This document shows positions 1 to 11,350 of a stretch of 64,000 bases of DNA, piece by piece (the stretch's first letter is position 1; each line of letters opens with the position of its first letter). This DNA comes from Solea solea (lineage: Eukaryota; Chordata; Actinopteri; Pleuronectiformes; Soleidae): the NCBI RefSeq assembly GCF_958295425.1, contig NC_081153.1, positions 14,165,001-14,229,000 of the forward strand. The letters are read 5' to 3'. The notes beneath the pieces are model-generated. The model worked only from the letters and a program-made list of their open reading frames with translations. It made no database searches and was not told the origin of the DNA. Both the position numbers and the translations under genes were made by a program.

Positions 1-1537
1 GAATCTGACACAGAGATAAAGACAAGGCGACACTAAGTCACAGCAAACGGGACGGCGAAACATGTGTGTGTGTGGGGGGGATTTAAGTTGATGTTTACCA
101 TCTTCCTGCAGGGCCTTATAGATATTCCCTTGGGAAAGTGCTCTCTCTTTCTTGCACTGTGTGTTCATTTAGGAGCACTCTGTTCCACTATTAAGAGCAA
201 ACAAACTTAGCAGGCTTTGAGAGGCCCTTTTTTTTTTTTTTTTCCAAATGTGGAGTCCCAGAGGAGCACGGACAGAGCGTCTAGTCAGAGCAAGACTAAA
301 GAGTCTCGGCCAAAGAGACACTTTTGTACAGAACGGATGTCGAGTCATTAATAGCATCCGTAAGGTTGACTTTTTTTAAACTGCGTTATTTAAAAAAACA
401 AAAACAAAAAAACAGCACAGTTGTTTGCAAACTGATCATTTTATGAACAGATCCATCATTTTAAGTGTCCATGGATGAAAAAAAAATCATTAGAAAAGTG
501 CAATGGCTGTGCGTGCGATTCTCCCACTGTTTTCAATTGTTCCAATTTCTGTGAAAATGTAACAAAAACATTCATGTTTTCATACGTGTATGTTTTAATG
601 GTGATGCTCCATCATTTGTTACACAGTCTTTTTAAAAATGATATCGCAAATTGCAATCACAATATCCTCAATATTTCCCCAAATCATTCGGCCATAAACA
701 CCACTGACATTATAAATGCTGTTGTCTTAGAGTCTGGGGCTGCGAGTAAAGATAAAAGTATTTTTTTTACTGATTAATTATGTTCATAAAACGTGGAAAT
801 AATAAAAATTCATCTTAAATGTCAAGCCACAATATATATTCAGTTTAATACCCCAAAGAATGAAGAAATCCAGCACATGGTGCCGTTTTAAAAACCAAGG
901 AGCAGATTTTATGTCCCTTTTTTCCTTTAACAACGACTTCAAAAGTTAAATTGACTTAACAGACTTAACTGTTAGTCCTAAATAAAGACCCAACGCACTG
1001 ATGGTCCGTGAAACAGCGTTTTATGCTCATATGACGACAGAGCCTCTCCTGATGAAGACCATGTGACGCCGTTGAGAGCCTGAGAAAAGCGAGTTAAACT
1101 CAACATACCGTGGCCTCACTGCAACTTCTAAACCTTCAACCGACACAAACAAGTAAATAAAAAGTTGGCTGACAAAAAATAATCACCTTCAGACTGAAAT
1201 GTGTCGACAGATGGAGGGAAAGTGGTTGGAGGTCAGATGGAGGCCACACAGCCTCACAAAGACTCAGTCTCTGGTCGGTGAGTGTGAAGGCCGGCCTTAT
1301 CGCAGCCTCTGCCCCCTCTTATCAGCCGCCTGCCAGGAAATACACATTCCGGCAGTCCCATTGGACCGCATTGAGTTTCAGCTCTGCATGACCCCACCCA
1401 TCCGGCCCTTCGTTAACCCAATTACCCCGTCGTTACGGAAACGTGTGAGGAAGGACAGAAGCACTGATGGGATGGAAATGGATGCGAGTGAAAAATGATA
1501 ATCACAGCAGCGTTAATGTGCAGGTGGGAACATTTCT

Positions 1538-1538
<1 letters not shown>

Positions 1539-1635
<97 letters not shown>

Positions 1636-1655
1636 CGCACACACGCACACACGCG

Positions 1656-1680
<25 letters not shown>
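1539..1680. repeat. (CA)n microsatellite with CG interruptions
   Basis: About 140 bp of near-pure AC dinucleotide. Four interrupted units (ACGC) lie in its right third, so the array is compound there. It produces spurious long open frames of alternating Thr-His or Cys-Val on the two strands. Confidence 0.97.
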
Positions 1681-1686
<6 letters not shown>

Positions 1687-1934
1687 TAGTGAGAAGGAGT
1701 CACCCTGTTTCTGGGGTTTTTATTTATAGCAAAGGCTCAAACACAGAGAGAGATCCCAGAATGCTTTGTGGTTTTGGAAGACAGCACTGAGTTTATGCTC
1801 TCTAATTTAGAGTCCTATAATAGCGTGTGCACACACACACATATACACGCTCTGAAGTTGAAACATAACTGCTGTCTCTTCCTTTCTCTATTTTTTAATT
1901 TACCGTCATGGAACAGTTGGAAAAGACAGGAGGA

Positions 1935-2130
1935 GAACAGCGAGAGAGAGAGAGAGAGAAAGAGAAAAAAAAGAAAGAGTAGAGTCAGAAAATAGCGAAT
2001 GAGACATGAAAAACTGTGAATGAGAGAGAGAGAAACGGAGCCAAGAAAGAGAGAAAAGAGACACGGAGCAGAAGTGGAAAGAAAGGGATGTGAATACGAG
2101 CGAGGAGAGAGGGGCAATAAAGCTGTGACA
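1935..2130. repeat. Purine-rich GA/GAAA low-complexity tract
   Basis: The plus strand is almost wholly A and G, with runs of GAGAGA, AAAGAGAAAA and AGAAAG. A pyrimidine-rich (TCC/CTC) stretch follows from about 2,195 to 2,600, so purine content switches strand near 2,150-2,195. No gene is supported. Confidence 0.7.
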
Positions 2131-3789
2131 ACGACAGCCATGGTGGTTGTCATAGCGACGGCCATGGAGAGCAGGTAGAGCGCGGTCCCCTGGGAATGCA
2201 CGCCTCCCTCCCCCATCCTCTCGACATCCCTCCATCCTGGCTCCATCTCTCCGTCTGGCCTCGCTCCATCCGCTTGCCGTCATCCGCATCATCCAGCCTC
2301 ATCTCTCCTCCCTCTCCGTCACCACGTCCAAATATCCCCCCACATTTCTTCCTTCTCTTCCTCCATATCCCACTCTCTTTCCTCTCCAGGTCCCCCTTTT
2401 TTGAATACCTGGATCCGCTTCCGTCCTTTCTTCCACCTCGTCTTTCCCCTACTACATCATTTCCCATCCCTCCATTACCGTAACTCTTTTTCCAGCCCTA
2501 CCTGTCTCCATTTCATTTCCTCCACTCGTTCCCTCTTTCTCATCACCCTGCAATCTTGTGCACTTCCTTTTTCCACTGCTCTCCTCCCCTCCTCCCCTAT
2601 TGTCTCTATATTCATCTAACTCCACTCTCCAGAGAGTATGTATATGAGCATGTCTGCAAAGCAATGCCCAATTACTCCAAGGGAGAATCTGTGTGTGTGT
2701 GTGTGTGTGTGCTTAGCATCTTCATGGCTCCGGGTTGTGACCTACCTAAAAACACCTACGCTCTGCGTCTTCCTCGTGTGCACTGAATCAACAAAAACAC
2801 TTAGTGTGTATTGTCAGTGTGTGTACGATTATCAGGAGTTTGTGCCTTTAAATCTGAGTTGGATCTATTTCATTTTCACAAAGAAAATGATTTTTTAATC
2901 TGTTAGGATTATGAAACCGTGACCCTGCTCACACTTGATTAGATTATAAGAAGACAGAAAGTTATTCAGTGGCATTAGAATACGTTGCTGTATATGAACC
3001 TCGCTGGAAATGATAAACGATAACAGAGAATAAGTGAAAACAATTCGGGGCCATTTCTATCCGTGTACCCGGCAAAACCAAACTGCCAAAAAAAGACTTG
3101 TTCACTATCAGAATTTGACGAAATCAGTATAAAATAGTACATATTCTGACTATATATAGAATTTGCAGTGTGGCCCCAGACAAATGATCATCAAACTGTT
3201 CAATGTGTCATCTCCAAAAGCGAGCAATCATATCTTAATGTGTCTGGAGTTCATTCACACCTGTAATTAGAGCTGTACCCAGTGATCGCATCACTGGAGA
3301 AGGATGATTTGAACGCCTGGTACCAACATGCCCTGAGAACCGTATGGTAAATGGTGTCGTCTGTGAACGACACCGGTTTGCGAACAGTTCAGACATCCAG
3401 ACTACTTTAGGGTTTCAAACCAACTGGCCGCGAATGGAGAGCGGCCAACGCTGAAGTAATGCACTCACTGCACTCTGTTATTGATAGAAGACGAGCTGCA
3501 GACGAGCTGCTTGGGCTGAGGCAAGAATAAAACTGTGTTCATGTAGTCACCGACACACAAAAGCTGGGACTCATTTCTCAGCATTTTTCAGCTCATCACT
3601 TATCTGTGCTGCCTTCATTTGTTAACGCCAGCTCACAGCGATTAAAGCTAGGGTTGATGAGAGTTTTCTCATCAGCTGTGCATAAAAATGCTAAATCAAC
3701 TCCTTTACTTAAATAAAAGCCTTGGGATTCGGGATTCGGCCAGTGCCACGTGACAGTTTTTGAAAGTGGAAGTTTGCAGTACTACTGGA

Positions 3790-3935
3790 CTATCATGTAC
3801 TTTGCAAACTTCTCATCATGTGTTACTGAGGAAGACCTGAAACTACCAATTGAGACCATTAAAGGCCCATTTTTACTCAATTTTCATCCGTTTTCATCCA
3901 AACATTACCGCCTACATACCTCTGTGAGTCTCTTG
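3790..3935 (+). repeat. Dispersed repeat, copy 1 (unclassified)
   Basis: This resembles 4,400-4,560 in the same orientation. Both contain a variant of ATCATGT..ACTGA.GAAGAC.TGAAACTA.CAAT. followed by sequence around CATTTT. I recall similar sequence scattered in teleost genomes, but I cannot name the family. No coding potential is seen. Confidence 0.5.
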
Positions 3936-4399
3936 GATGTTATACACAATACTTCCTCTAGAGGGGAGTGCCGCCAACCAAGTTGCAGGCATCAACAAAC
4001 ATAGCGAACATTAAAAAGGAGTTATTTTTATTGCACTTCATCCGTAACAGACTGAAACGCAAGCAGGTTTCATGGCGGTGGAATGTAAGACTTACTAAAT
4101 GTAAGTCGTCCCATTAATGGGGAATATTACTCGTTGTTGCCAATGAGGGAGATGGTGTGTGGCTTTTAAATAAAAGACAAATGTCTGTAACGTTCAAATG
4201 TTGTCAAATACGTTCACACAATGTTGATTAAGCCTGTCAGCTCCACACTACTGTTTGTACAGTATAGTGAGGTTTCGTTTGTGTGTCTGTGGAGACACTG
4301 AGTGATGTGTTTTACATCACAACTGATGGAGGGAAGACAGAAGCATAACTATAGTGACGTAAAGATGGCAGTGAACTTTAGGTTAAGGAATTCTCCCCA

Positions 4400-4560
4400 G
4401 TTGAAGCATCATGTTCCACTGAAGAAGACATGAAACTAGCAATGGAGGCTCATTTTCCCATAGACTTACATTTGCCCCCGGCTATTTCCATCATTCAAAC
4501 CGGATGTCTATGTCCATTTTTATGTACAATTGATGAGTTCACTGCAGCTGCAGGATTTTT
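4400..4560 (+). repeat. Dispersed repeat, copy 2 (unclassified)
   Basis: This is the second copy of the repeat at 3,790-3,935. It shares the GAAGACATGAAACTAGCAAT-type core and keeps a longer 3' part around CCCATAGACTTACATTTG. The two copies are in the same orientation about 0.6 kb apart. Confidence 0.5.
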
Positions 4561-5623
4561 GGGACTTTTTTTAGCTTACAGTCACTCGTCAGGCCACACA
4601 TGTTTCTTCATATGAAAAGTGAAAGCAAATCAAGACAAGACTTACAAGTGGCAGCTAAATTATTAGTATGCAGCCTGACATTAGAGGTTAAAGGAAGATT
4701 GCAGCAAAGTTTATTCACTGCTCCTGGGGCCAGTAATGAGCCCCCTCTGTGTTCTGCCAATTTAAAAAGATTTCTATTCAGTTTCGAGCTCTTAGTTAGT
4801 TTTTAGTTAAACTTCAGTTTGAGCTGCAAATTCTGAGCTCCCATTATTCCTTCAGCTTAGAGGGGTGACACAGTGAAACAGCCAGTATTGTGAGAGCAGG
4901 TTTCTCAGTGCTTACATGCCGTTATCACTCTAAATAGTAAATGGGAAATTCCATTTCTATTGAGCCGAGTCAACCACTAAAACTTTCTGTGCGAGAAAGA
5001 AAAACTAATTTCAGTCAAATGCAGCACATCTGCCGAGCCAGTCCTTCAAATGTGATAAGAAATTGCTTTCAGATATGGGTGAGCAGCTTGTGTAGGCACG
5101 CACACACACACGCGCGCGCAAACATCCCTTAAAAAGGGAGGAGACGGGAGATGAAGGGGGTTGAGATGTTTTTTTCCCCACTGAAGGCTATCATTATTCT
5201 CTCTCTGTGTGTCCGCGCTCACCTCCAGACACCAGCCATGTATGTGAATGCAGCTCCGGATATGAACCGTGATCCTTTTCATTTCCTCCAACCAGTGGAA
5301 GGTAACCACCACCACGCCGTCACCCATCCTTTCACACACCCACCTGAAATACCTCCTCCACCCCAGGAGTGTTTTCTACCTGCCGGGTTGTGTGTTAGTG
5401 TGTGAGGAGACCTTGTCCTCCAGCAGAGTGAGAAAGGACCCAACTTCCTGTGTCAAATTGCCTCTCACATTCCTCACTCTCCCTCAATATTTTTTTTCTC
5501 TCTCTTTCTTGCTCCTTCGCTCTTTCTTTCCCTCTATGGGGGGCTTTGTCTGCAGTTGGACGCACAGAACACTGATTCATCCCACGAGTTAAACATGATC
5601 CACAACAACACTGTGCATTTCCG

Positions 5624-5650
<27 letters not shown>
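5624..5650. repeat. (CA)n microsatellite
   Basis: A short pure CA array inside the presumed sdc3 intron. Further interrupted CA-rich sequence continues to about 5,900. Confidence 0.9.
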
Positions 5651-5655
<5 letters not shown>

Positions 5656-6184
5656 TTCTCAAGGAGGACAAGTTTTTGGCAGTGGAGATAGACTATTTTT
5701 GAGCCCACACACAGACAGATGGACGGATGCATGCACACACGCACACAGGCTGGGACACAGCAGATGTCTGTGGGAAAATTAGTCTCTCATGTAAGACGCA
5801 GTCGCCCGGATATGTCGTCACAACTTAGATAACAGGAAATATCCACAGACACACAAACACTTGAGCCCACACATCACAAGAACCACTCACATACGCACGT
5901 GCACACGTCATTTAAGATGCACTTCCACCACAGCTGAACAGTCGCAGTTCAGCTCGCCAGCTTTGGAACAATAAAACCCGATCTGGCTCGCGTTTCCACT
6001 GCAGGGTGTGTAGGTCGGATGGCAAGAGCGGCGCCAGCAGCGTAAATAGCGCAATATCATCATACTGGTGTGACTGAGTGTAGCTTCCCAATGAAGTCAA
6101 CAAAGAAGAGGGAAATTACATAGTGAACTGTGCTGTACACTGATATTAATCTTAATCTATAAACAAGGGCCTTTCTGCATGGAG

Positions 6185-6436
6185 TTTACATGTTTTCCCC
6201 ATGTGTGTGTGTGTGGGTTTTCTCCGGGTTCTCCAGTTTCCTCGCACAGTCCAAAAACGTGCAGATTTGGGGATTAGGCAAATTAAACACTCTAAATTGA
6301 CCGTGAGTGTGAATGTGAATGAAGAGTGGATGGTTGTTTGTGTCCAGGGTGTGCCCCGCCTTTTCGCTCAGCTGGGATTGGCACCAGCGACCCTCATGTG
6401 GAGAATAAAGTGGTAGAAGATGGATGGATGGATGGG
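6185..6436 (+). repeat. SINE/LINE-tail-like repeat ending in (GGAT)n
   Basis: This copy has the order seen in other copies of the window: a TTCTCCGGGTTCTCCAGTTT-like start, then CTCTAAATTGACC, a CCAGGGTGTGCCCCGCC motif, GCTGGGATTGGCACCAG, and an end in GGAGAATAAAGTGG followed by GATGGATGGATGG. Copies also lie at 38,755-39,060, 39,095-39,295, 45,975-46,025, 53,270-53,516 and 56,310-56,590. The tetranucleotide tail suggests a retroposon 3' end; the family name is uncertain. Confidence 0.75.
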
Positions 6437-6454
6437 TAGATGTGGGATTTTTGT

Positions 6455-7020
6455 TAATCCAGATAAAGCTGGTAAAAAAAGTGATAACAACATTCCTATT
6501 GCCAGTGGTTTAGAGCTGCAACTAACGGTTATTTTCATAATCAAGTAATCGTTTGGTCCAGAAAATGTTGAAAAATACTTATCAGTGCTGGAAATGATGT
6601 TCTTAAATGTCTTGTTTTTGTCCTCAAACCAAAATTATTCAGTTTTAACGATTTCTTTTCTTGTATCAAGCAAAGAAAACAGTCACATTTAAGAAGCTGA
6701 AATCTAGTTTTAATAATAAAAACCCTCAAACCAATTCATCGATTATCAATAGTTGACGATTAATTTAGGTTTTTTTCATCCCTGCATTTTCTGTGTATGA
6801 ATTGTGACGTCAGAGACGTCCTGGAAACACAAGTTGTATTGAGTAAGGTTCACTTCAACCATAAATGGCTGATAGCTATGGTAACAGCCAGACGATGAGT
6901 GTGCATAAATAATGCATCCATGCCCCAAAAAATGAAGTAAAAATTTGCTTTTTCACCCTGCGTGCACTGCAGTCATTTGACCCAGGAGTGAAAGCCAAAT
7001 AAACACATTCCCACCGGTCA
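6455..7020 (+). mobile_element. Old repeat element, copy A, split by a MITE
   Basis: The sequence left of 6,508 (GTGATAACAACATT..TTGCCAGTGGTTT) and right of 6,776 (CCCTGCATTTT..GAATTGTGACGTCAGA, then ATAAATGGCTGATAGCTATGG and GCACTGCAG.CATTTGACCCAGGAGTGAA) can be aligned by eye, in order, with 8,275-9,370. The two are therefore diverged copies of one element. Copy A is interrupted by the MITE at about 6,508-6,776. The family is unclassified. Confidence 0.6.
6508..6776 (+). mobile_element. hAT-type MITE (GAGCTGCAACTAACG family)
   Basis: It starts TAGAGCTGCAACTAACGG followed by ATTTTCATAATCAAGTAATCG and ends in an ATCGATTATCAATAGTTGACG-like block. This is the arrangement of a very common fish nonautonomous element whose termini read TAGGGCTGCAAC. 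Related copies lie at about 50,727-50,985 and 57,960-58,229. No transposase is encoded. Exact ends are approximate. Confidence 0.65.
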
Positions 7021-7481
7021 AAAACTCATATATGGGGGGTATTACTTGCATTAATAAACATGAACTGGTGCTATGTAATGTTGTGCTGTTTTATTTAGAT
7101 AGAGACTGCGCACACATTAAAACATTGACTTTCTACAAAAAACAAAAACAAGGGGAGATGCATTAGCGTTTAGCAAAAGTCTTATTTTCAAAATATGATT
7201 GTCTAGGATTCTGTGTTTGCCCGTGTCTCCTGTCGGTCCTGTCCTACCGACCTGTCTCTTAAAATAGATATTGCCCAGAAGTAACAATACTGTGTTGACC
7301 AGTTGAGTGTCTAGCTCCACCCTTTAGGTGCCAGACCACGGTGCTCATTTTGAAATGCAAATATTTGTGTAATGAACCGAAGATTTATTGAACTGTATCT
7401 CGCGGTGGAAATGGAGCTTTGACTTCAAGCCAAGAGTGACATCTAAAGAAAGATCCTGTCTGCAAGTAAATGCAAGCCAGG

Positions 7482-7484
<3 letters not shown>

Positions 7485-7550
<66 letters not shown>
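7485..7550. repeat. (GT)n microsatellite
   Basis: A pure GT array of about 33 units; a shorter GT tract lies at 7,790-7,808. It explains the Cys-Val and Thr-His open frames on both strands here. Confidence 0.97.
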
Positions 7551-7909
7551 CAAGGTTGCTTGAGGTGAGCCTTGCAATTATTAAGACTGTTGAAATGTGT
7601 GTGTTTGTGTTTCCTATACGAAACACTGCCTGCATCTGTCTGTGCACTCACAGAGCATAGCCTGTGTTTTGTTGTGTGTATGTGTGTCACACCTGTCTCC
7701 ATCTATACACTTCAAGGCAGATTAGATCAGATGGAGGTCAAGGATCTTTGGCAAAGGCTGCAACTGACTGACCCTTTAATCAGTGCATCTGTGTGTGTGT
7801 GTGTGTGTCAGTGTTGTAAAGCTGTATCATATCACCACACCAAGATGTGGTGACATCAATTCAAATATTCCTTTCATAGAAATCGGTGGGTGCATATATA
7901 TGTGTGTAG

Positions 7910-8203
7910 TAGGGCTGAATGATTTTGAATACATCTCTAATTGTGATTATTTTGACAGGAATTGTGATTGCAATATGATTTGCGATATCTATGCGAGGGA
8001 TTTATACTCATTTTCATTGAAAAAACACATTTAAAATCATTACTGTGTGATAATTGTGCAGATCTGTACAGTACAGTCTGTAGAATATGAATGTGTATAG
8101 ATCAAGACAGTAATTAATTTAAAATGATATTTTGACACACATTTTCAAATTAACAAATGTAAAATTGTAGTACGATAAAAATGTGATTAATTGTTCAGCC
8201 CTA
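7910..8203. mobile_element. hAT-type MITE, TAGGGCTGAA family, copy 1
   Basis: The element begins TAGGGCTGAATGATTTTGAA and ends TTAATTGTTCAGCCCTA, giving 10-bp perfect terminal inverted repeats. The flanking 8-mers (GTGTGTAG and GTGTGACG) agree at 6 of 8 positions, consistent with a decayed 8-bp hAT target duplication. The interior closely resembles 31,934-32,270, including a shared block AAAATCATTACTGTGTGATA and a shared TCTGTAGAATATGA. No transposase is encoded. Confidence 0.8.
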
Positions 8204-8274
8204 GTGTGACGTGTGAAGTTGAAACTTGAAACCTCCAGCACACAGGTCTACAGTATAGTATATACACTAAAGCC

Positions 8275-9370
8275 ACTTTCACACTAAAATTAGCAGCTTT
8301 GCCCGGGATTTGTAAAAACCTTTGGGAGGATTGTAAAACCTTTGGAGGATCCGCTAAAAAGGTGATTAACACCATTGCCATTGTCAGTGGTTTTCCTGCC
8401 CTGTGGTGTTTTTCTTCGTCACTCATGCGCGAATTGTAACATCATACAGACGTACCAGACGTAAAGAGTACAAGGAGGAGAAAAACAAAAACGACAAACA
8501 GCAACTCTACAGCATGTTAAAAGTCCGACATTAGTCAGACTAAGACAATAATTAGTTTTTTCTTAATGTCATGTGAACATGTTAGTCCTTAAGTCTTAGT
8601 CAGAGTAACATATATGGATAATGCGATTCATAGTCTGATTACTCCTGCATGTATACGCTTAATCGGACTGGCGTGGGACTTGGCGTTCTGAGCAAGCACC
8701 AAAATTTGAAGTACTGTTGCCGGAAAAGAACAAACAACACTGTGGAGGGATTTATGCTTCAGAACCACAACATGATCCATCTCACAGTACATCTCGTTGT
8801 TCGCTGTTTGTTTGATTGTGACTTAAAGGTTAACAGGAAACTGTATCACTATACACACACACACACGCTAGCTTAAAGAGAGATACAGCGCCACCTACGG
8901 AGGCGAAGTCAGACATACGCGGCCAATAAATCAATTTTCTCCTCCGCAAGTACACTCTGACTCGGCAAGTTGTCCGATTGCCTGTCTTAGTCGGACTACA
9001 GCCGTAGCTCGATTAAACTGTGCATGTTTAAATGTACCCAGTGATACTGTTGCAGTGGTTACTATTTTGCATCTTTGGTGTCTCATTAAATCAGTCAAAT
9101 AATGAATGAAATGTTTCAAATAGTAAGGATCACTACACCGATAAATGCTGATGGCTGGAAGAGTGAGTAACATCGCACCCAAAATGGTGCATCTCTGGCG
9201 AAAATAGTGCAGAGAAAGAAGAAATGTGCACGTTCGTCTGGGTCATTACGATGACGCTGACTGCAGCCAAAGCTGATTAAAAACTTGCATGCATTGCAGG
9301 GTCATTTGGCCCGGGAGTGAATGCATATTAAACATTTTCACTGAGGGAAAACCTGTGTAAACCTGGGATT
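8275..9370 (+). mobile_element. Old repeat element, copy B, split by a foldback-like repeat
   Basis: Both outer parts align with copy A at 6,455-7,020. The left part carries ATTAACACCATTGCCATTGTC, then CAGTGGTTTTCC, then GAATTGTAACATCATACAGA. The right part carries AAGGATCACTAC..ATAAATGCTGATGGCTGG and TGCATTGCAGGGTCATTTGG. Roughly 8,465-9,110 is foreign to this element. Limits are approximate because alignment was by eye. Confidence 0.55.
8465..9110. mobile_element. Foldback-like DNA repeat with AGTC/GACT-rich ends
   Basis: The left end has AAAAGTCCGACATTAGTCAG and TTAATGTCATGTGAACATGT. The right end has CTGTCTTAGTCGGACTACAG and GTGCATGTTTAAATG, so the ends are partly inverted copies of each other. 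About 8,515-8,700 reappears in reverse orientation at 53,524-53,722, with a shared block ATTCATAGTCTGATTACTCC and shared GACTTGGCGTTCTG. No coding region is seen. Confidence 0.55.
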
Positions 9371-9984
9371 AAAATGTTTTTATTTTATCATCAATATAAG
9401 GGTTCAATATAATGTACACTGATGTGTTAATGTTCAGTGCAGACACACGTTTTCCCTCACACGTGTGAAATTAAAGTGTTGTTTTCTGTGAATAGAGAAG
9501 TTTAAAAACCACAATTAACGAGTTTCTTTCACTTTCACAGACACAAATCACAACCTTTAATTGTCTGACATTTATCACATTATCGACTGACATCAACTGA
9601 TTTGAAACTTTTTTTTAATCCTGATAATGGTTTTGATCACTTAACCCCCAGCTCTACACACAGTACTCACTTTAGATTAGATTTTTTATTCTAGTAAAAT
9701 TTAAACAAGGGTTTTCACATGGGATTAAATCATTATAACTGGATTTAATTAAAACTTAGATAGCAGCAGGTGTATTGACACACTCAAATAAAATTAAAAT
9801 ATCATGTTATATATAAATAAATAAATCTACAAACTCACAGTGGAGCACTAGTGCGAGTCAATGGTGTGTTTTCGTCTATATTTAAACGACCATCTGAGCT
9901 CTTCTTCTTTTAAGGTCTTTGCTTTTCCTCTCTCAGTGATTAAATTAACTTCCTCCTCTTCCTTCTCACAGGATAAATCTGGAT

Positions 9985-11350
9985 TCATCTGTAACGGGGG
10001 TGTGGACGCGCTGCGGGGGGCGCGTGAAGGTCGGTGTGGATTGGTCAGATGGTGTGTGCGCGCGTGTATGTTACGTGTGTGATCGCGCATTCCTTATCAG
10101 TTCCCCCCTCGCGATTTCCGATGACATCATTCCACCAAGCCGTCGCTCGCGCACCGCATCGCCGTTAACTTCCCCGTTACCCCACCCACATTTCACCACA
10201 TACACACAACTTGTGAGGATGTCCCCGGTCACGTCATGCTATTTGGACATTTCGATCACTGATATCGATCATATGAAGCCGCGTGCACCTCACAGGTGTT
10301 GATCAGACATCCGGCCACACCTCCAACACACACGCACGCACACCTTCCTCAAGCACACACACGTACCACAGCGCGGTTGCCCGGTAATAAAGTCATGAAA
10401 GCCGCAATATGACTGAAGCAGCCGAATTAACGGCAGGATGTGAGCTGGTGACACAGACACCACATACCGAGGCGCCGCACAAAGACCCGCAATCAAGCTC
10501 AATTAGAGATTACCCGCTAATTACACACACACACACCTACTGACTCGAGGGAATACAGGCCACAATAAACCCCGACACTGAGACACAAAGGCTGCTGTGT
10601 GTGCGCGTGTGTGTCTGGGGGGCACGGGAGTCACGGTCCACCAATGAGCGCAGATACAGCTTATGTAGGTCGAGTGGAGGATTTCCTACCGATCACCGAC
10701 AATCACCGTCTCATTAATAGTAGTACACCTCGCTCACTGACACACGCTCGCACTCACGTGCACGCACACATACACCCTCCATCATTAATTTAATAAAAAG
10801 AAAATGCCCACGGTTCATGTGAGAACACATGAGAGAAGAGCTGCCCGTGTGTGTATGTGTGTGTGTCCGGTTAACAAAGGACCGTGTGCAGCAGCTTCTT
10901 ACCGTGGCGGTGTGCCCGAGGAGCGCCGTGAGCGCGAACAGCCAGGGCAGCTTCATGGTCGGGGTGCGCGTGCACAGCCTCCCGGTGCCGCCGCTGCCTT
11001 CACGGGGTTCGGGGAGGTGGGCTGAACAAAAGCCGCTAGTGCTGCTGTTTGCGCTCAGTGTCTCTGTCCAACTTCAAAGAGCGCCGACAGTCCTCGCGAG
11101 CCTCCGTGTGTTCGAGTCGGGCTTTTTAATCCAAGGCTTCACGCGCCCGCTGCTGTTTCCACGAGGCCTCCGCGCTGTTCCTCTGTCTACTCCTGCGAGT
11201 TTTTGAGCTCAAGACCTGATAGTGCCGGGAGACTACAGACCTCGTCTCTCTCTCTGGCTCTCTCGACATACACAAGGCGCTCGCTCGCTCTCTCTCTCTC
11301 TCGCTCTCTCCTCCCCCTCTCGGTTGAGGGCAGGATGTTCCGTATGGCGA
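9985..11350. promoter_or_regulatory. CpG-rich region around the sdc3 first exon
   Basis: C+G and CpG rise clearly above the flanks, with many CGCG and GCGC words, especially at 10,000-10,170, 10,900-11,200 and around 11,300. The signal-peptide exon at 10,903-10,956 lies inside it. The region right of the exon would be the 5'UTR and promoter of that minus-strand gene. A CT-rich tract (11,230-11,320) and a short G run (about 11,411-11,420) lie at the distal side. The transcription start is not resolved. Confidence 0.55.
10903..10956 (-). CDS. sdc3: Signal-peptide exon, probable syndecan-3 exon 1 (partial gene)
   Basis: On the minus strand an ATG at 10,956 opens 18 codons, MKLPWLFALTALLGHTAT, that end exactly at a consensus donor (ACG|GTAAGA at 10,903/10,902). 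This is a typical secretory signal peptide: one Lys, a Leu/Ala/Phe-rich core, then small residues. The exon ends in phase 0. Nothing in 18 residues identifies syndecan directly. The name rests on position: in human, SDC3 is the next gene beyond PUM1 and on the same strand, and syndecans have a short signal-peptide first exon followed by a long intron. The rest of the gene would lie left of the window. The coding exon is well supported; the gene name is inference. Confidence 0.55.

Larger units (their letters stand above)
1..10902 (-). other. sdc3: Probable sdc3 intron 1, no exon recognised
   Basis: I see no convincing coding exon here on either strand. The open frames are short or run through microsatellites and repeats. 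Because the signal-peptide exon at 10,903-10,956 ends in a splice donor pointing this way, I infer that this is the 3' side of that gene, probably its first intron. The stretch is dominated by dispersed repeats (listed separately), CA/GT tracts and a purine-rich tract near 1,935-2,130. A non-repetitive block at about 1,250-1,440 carries two CTTATC (GATA-type) motifs and a CCAAT motif and could be regulatory, but that is only a guess. Confidence 0.45.

Noticed and set aside
1422..1790. Long open frames on both strands through the CA microsatellite
   Set aside because: They encode only alternating Cys-Val or Thr-His from a dinucleotide repeat. The same applies to frames at 7,345-7,660, 18,908-19,392, 27,983-28,295 and 53,694-54,037.
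1815..2467. Several overlapping 90-140 codon frames on both strands
   Set aside because: The region is a purine tract next to a pyrimidine tract. The frames encode Ser/Leu/Phe or Arg/Glu/Gly low-complexity text with no splice logic or conservation evidence.
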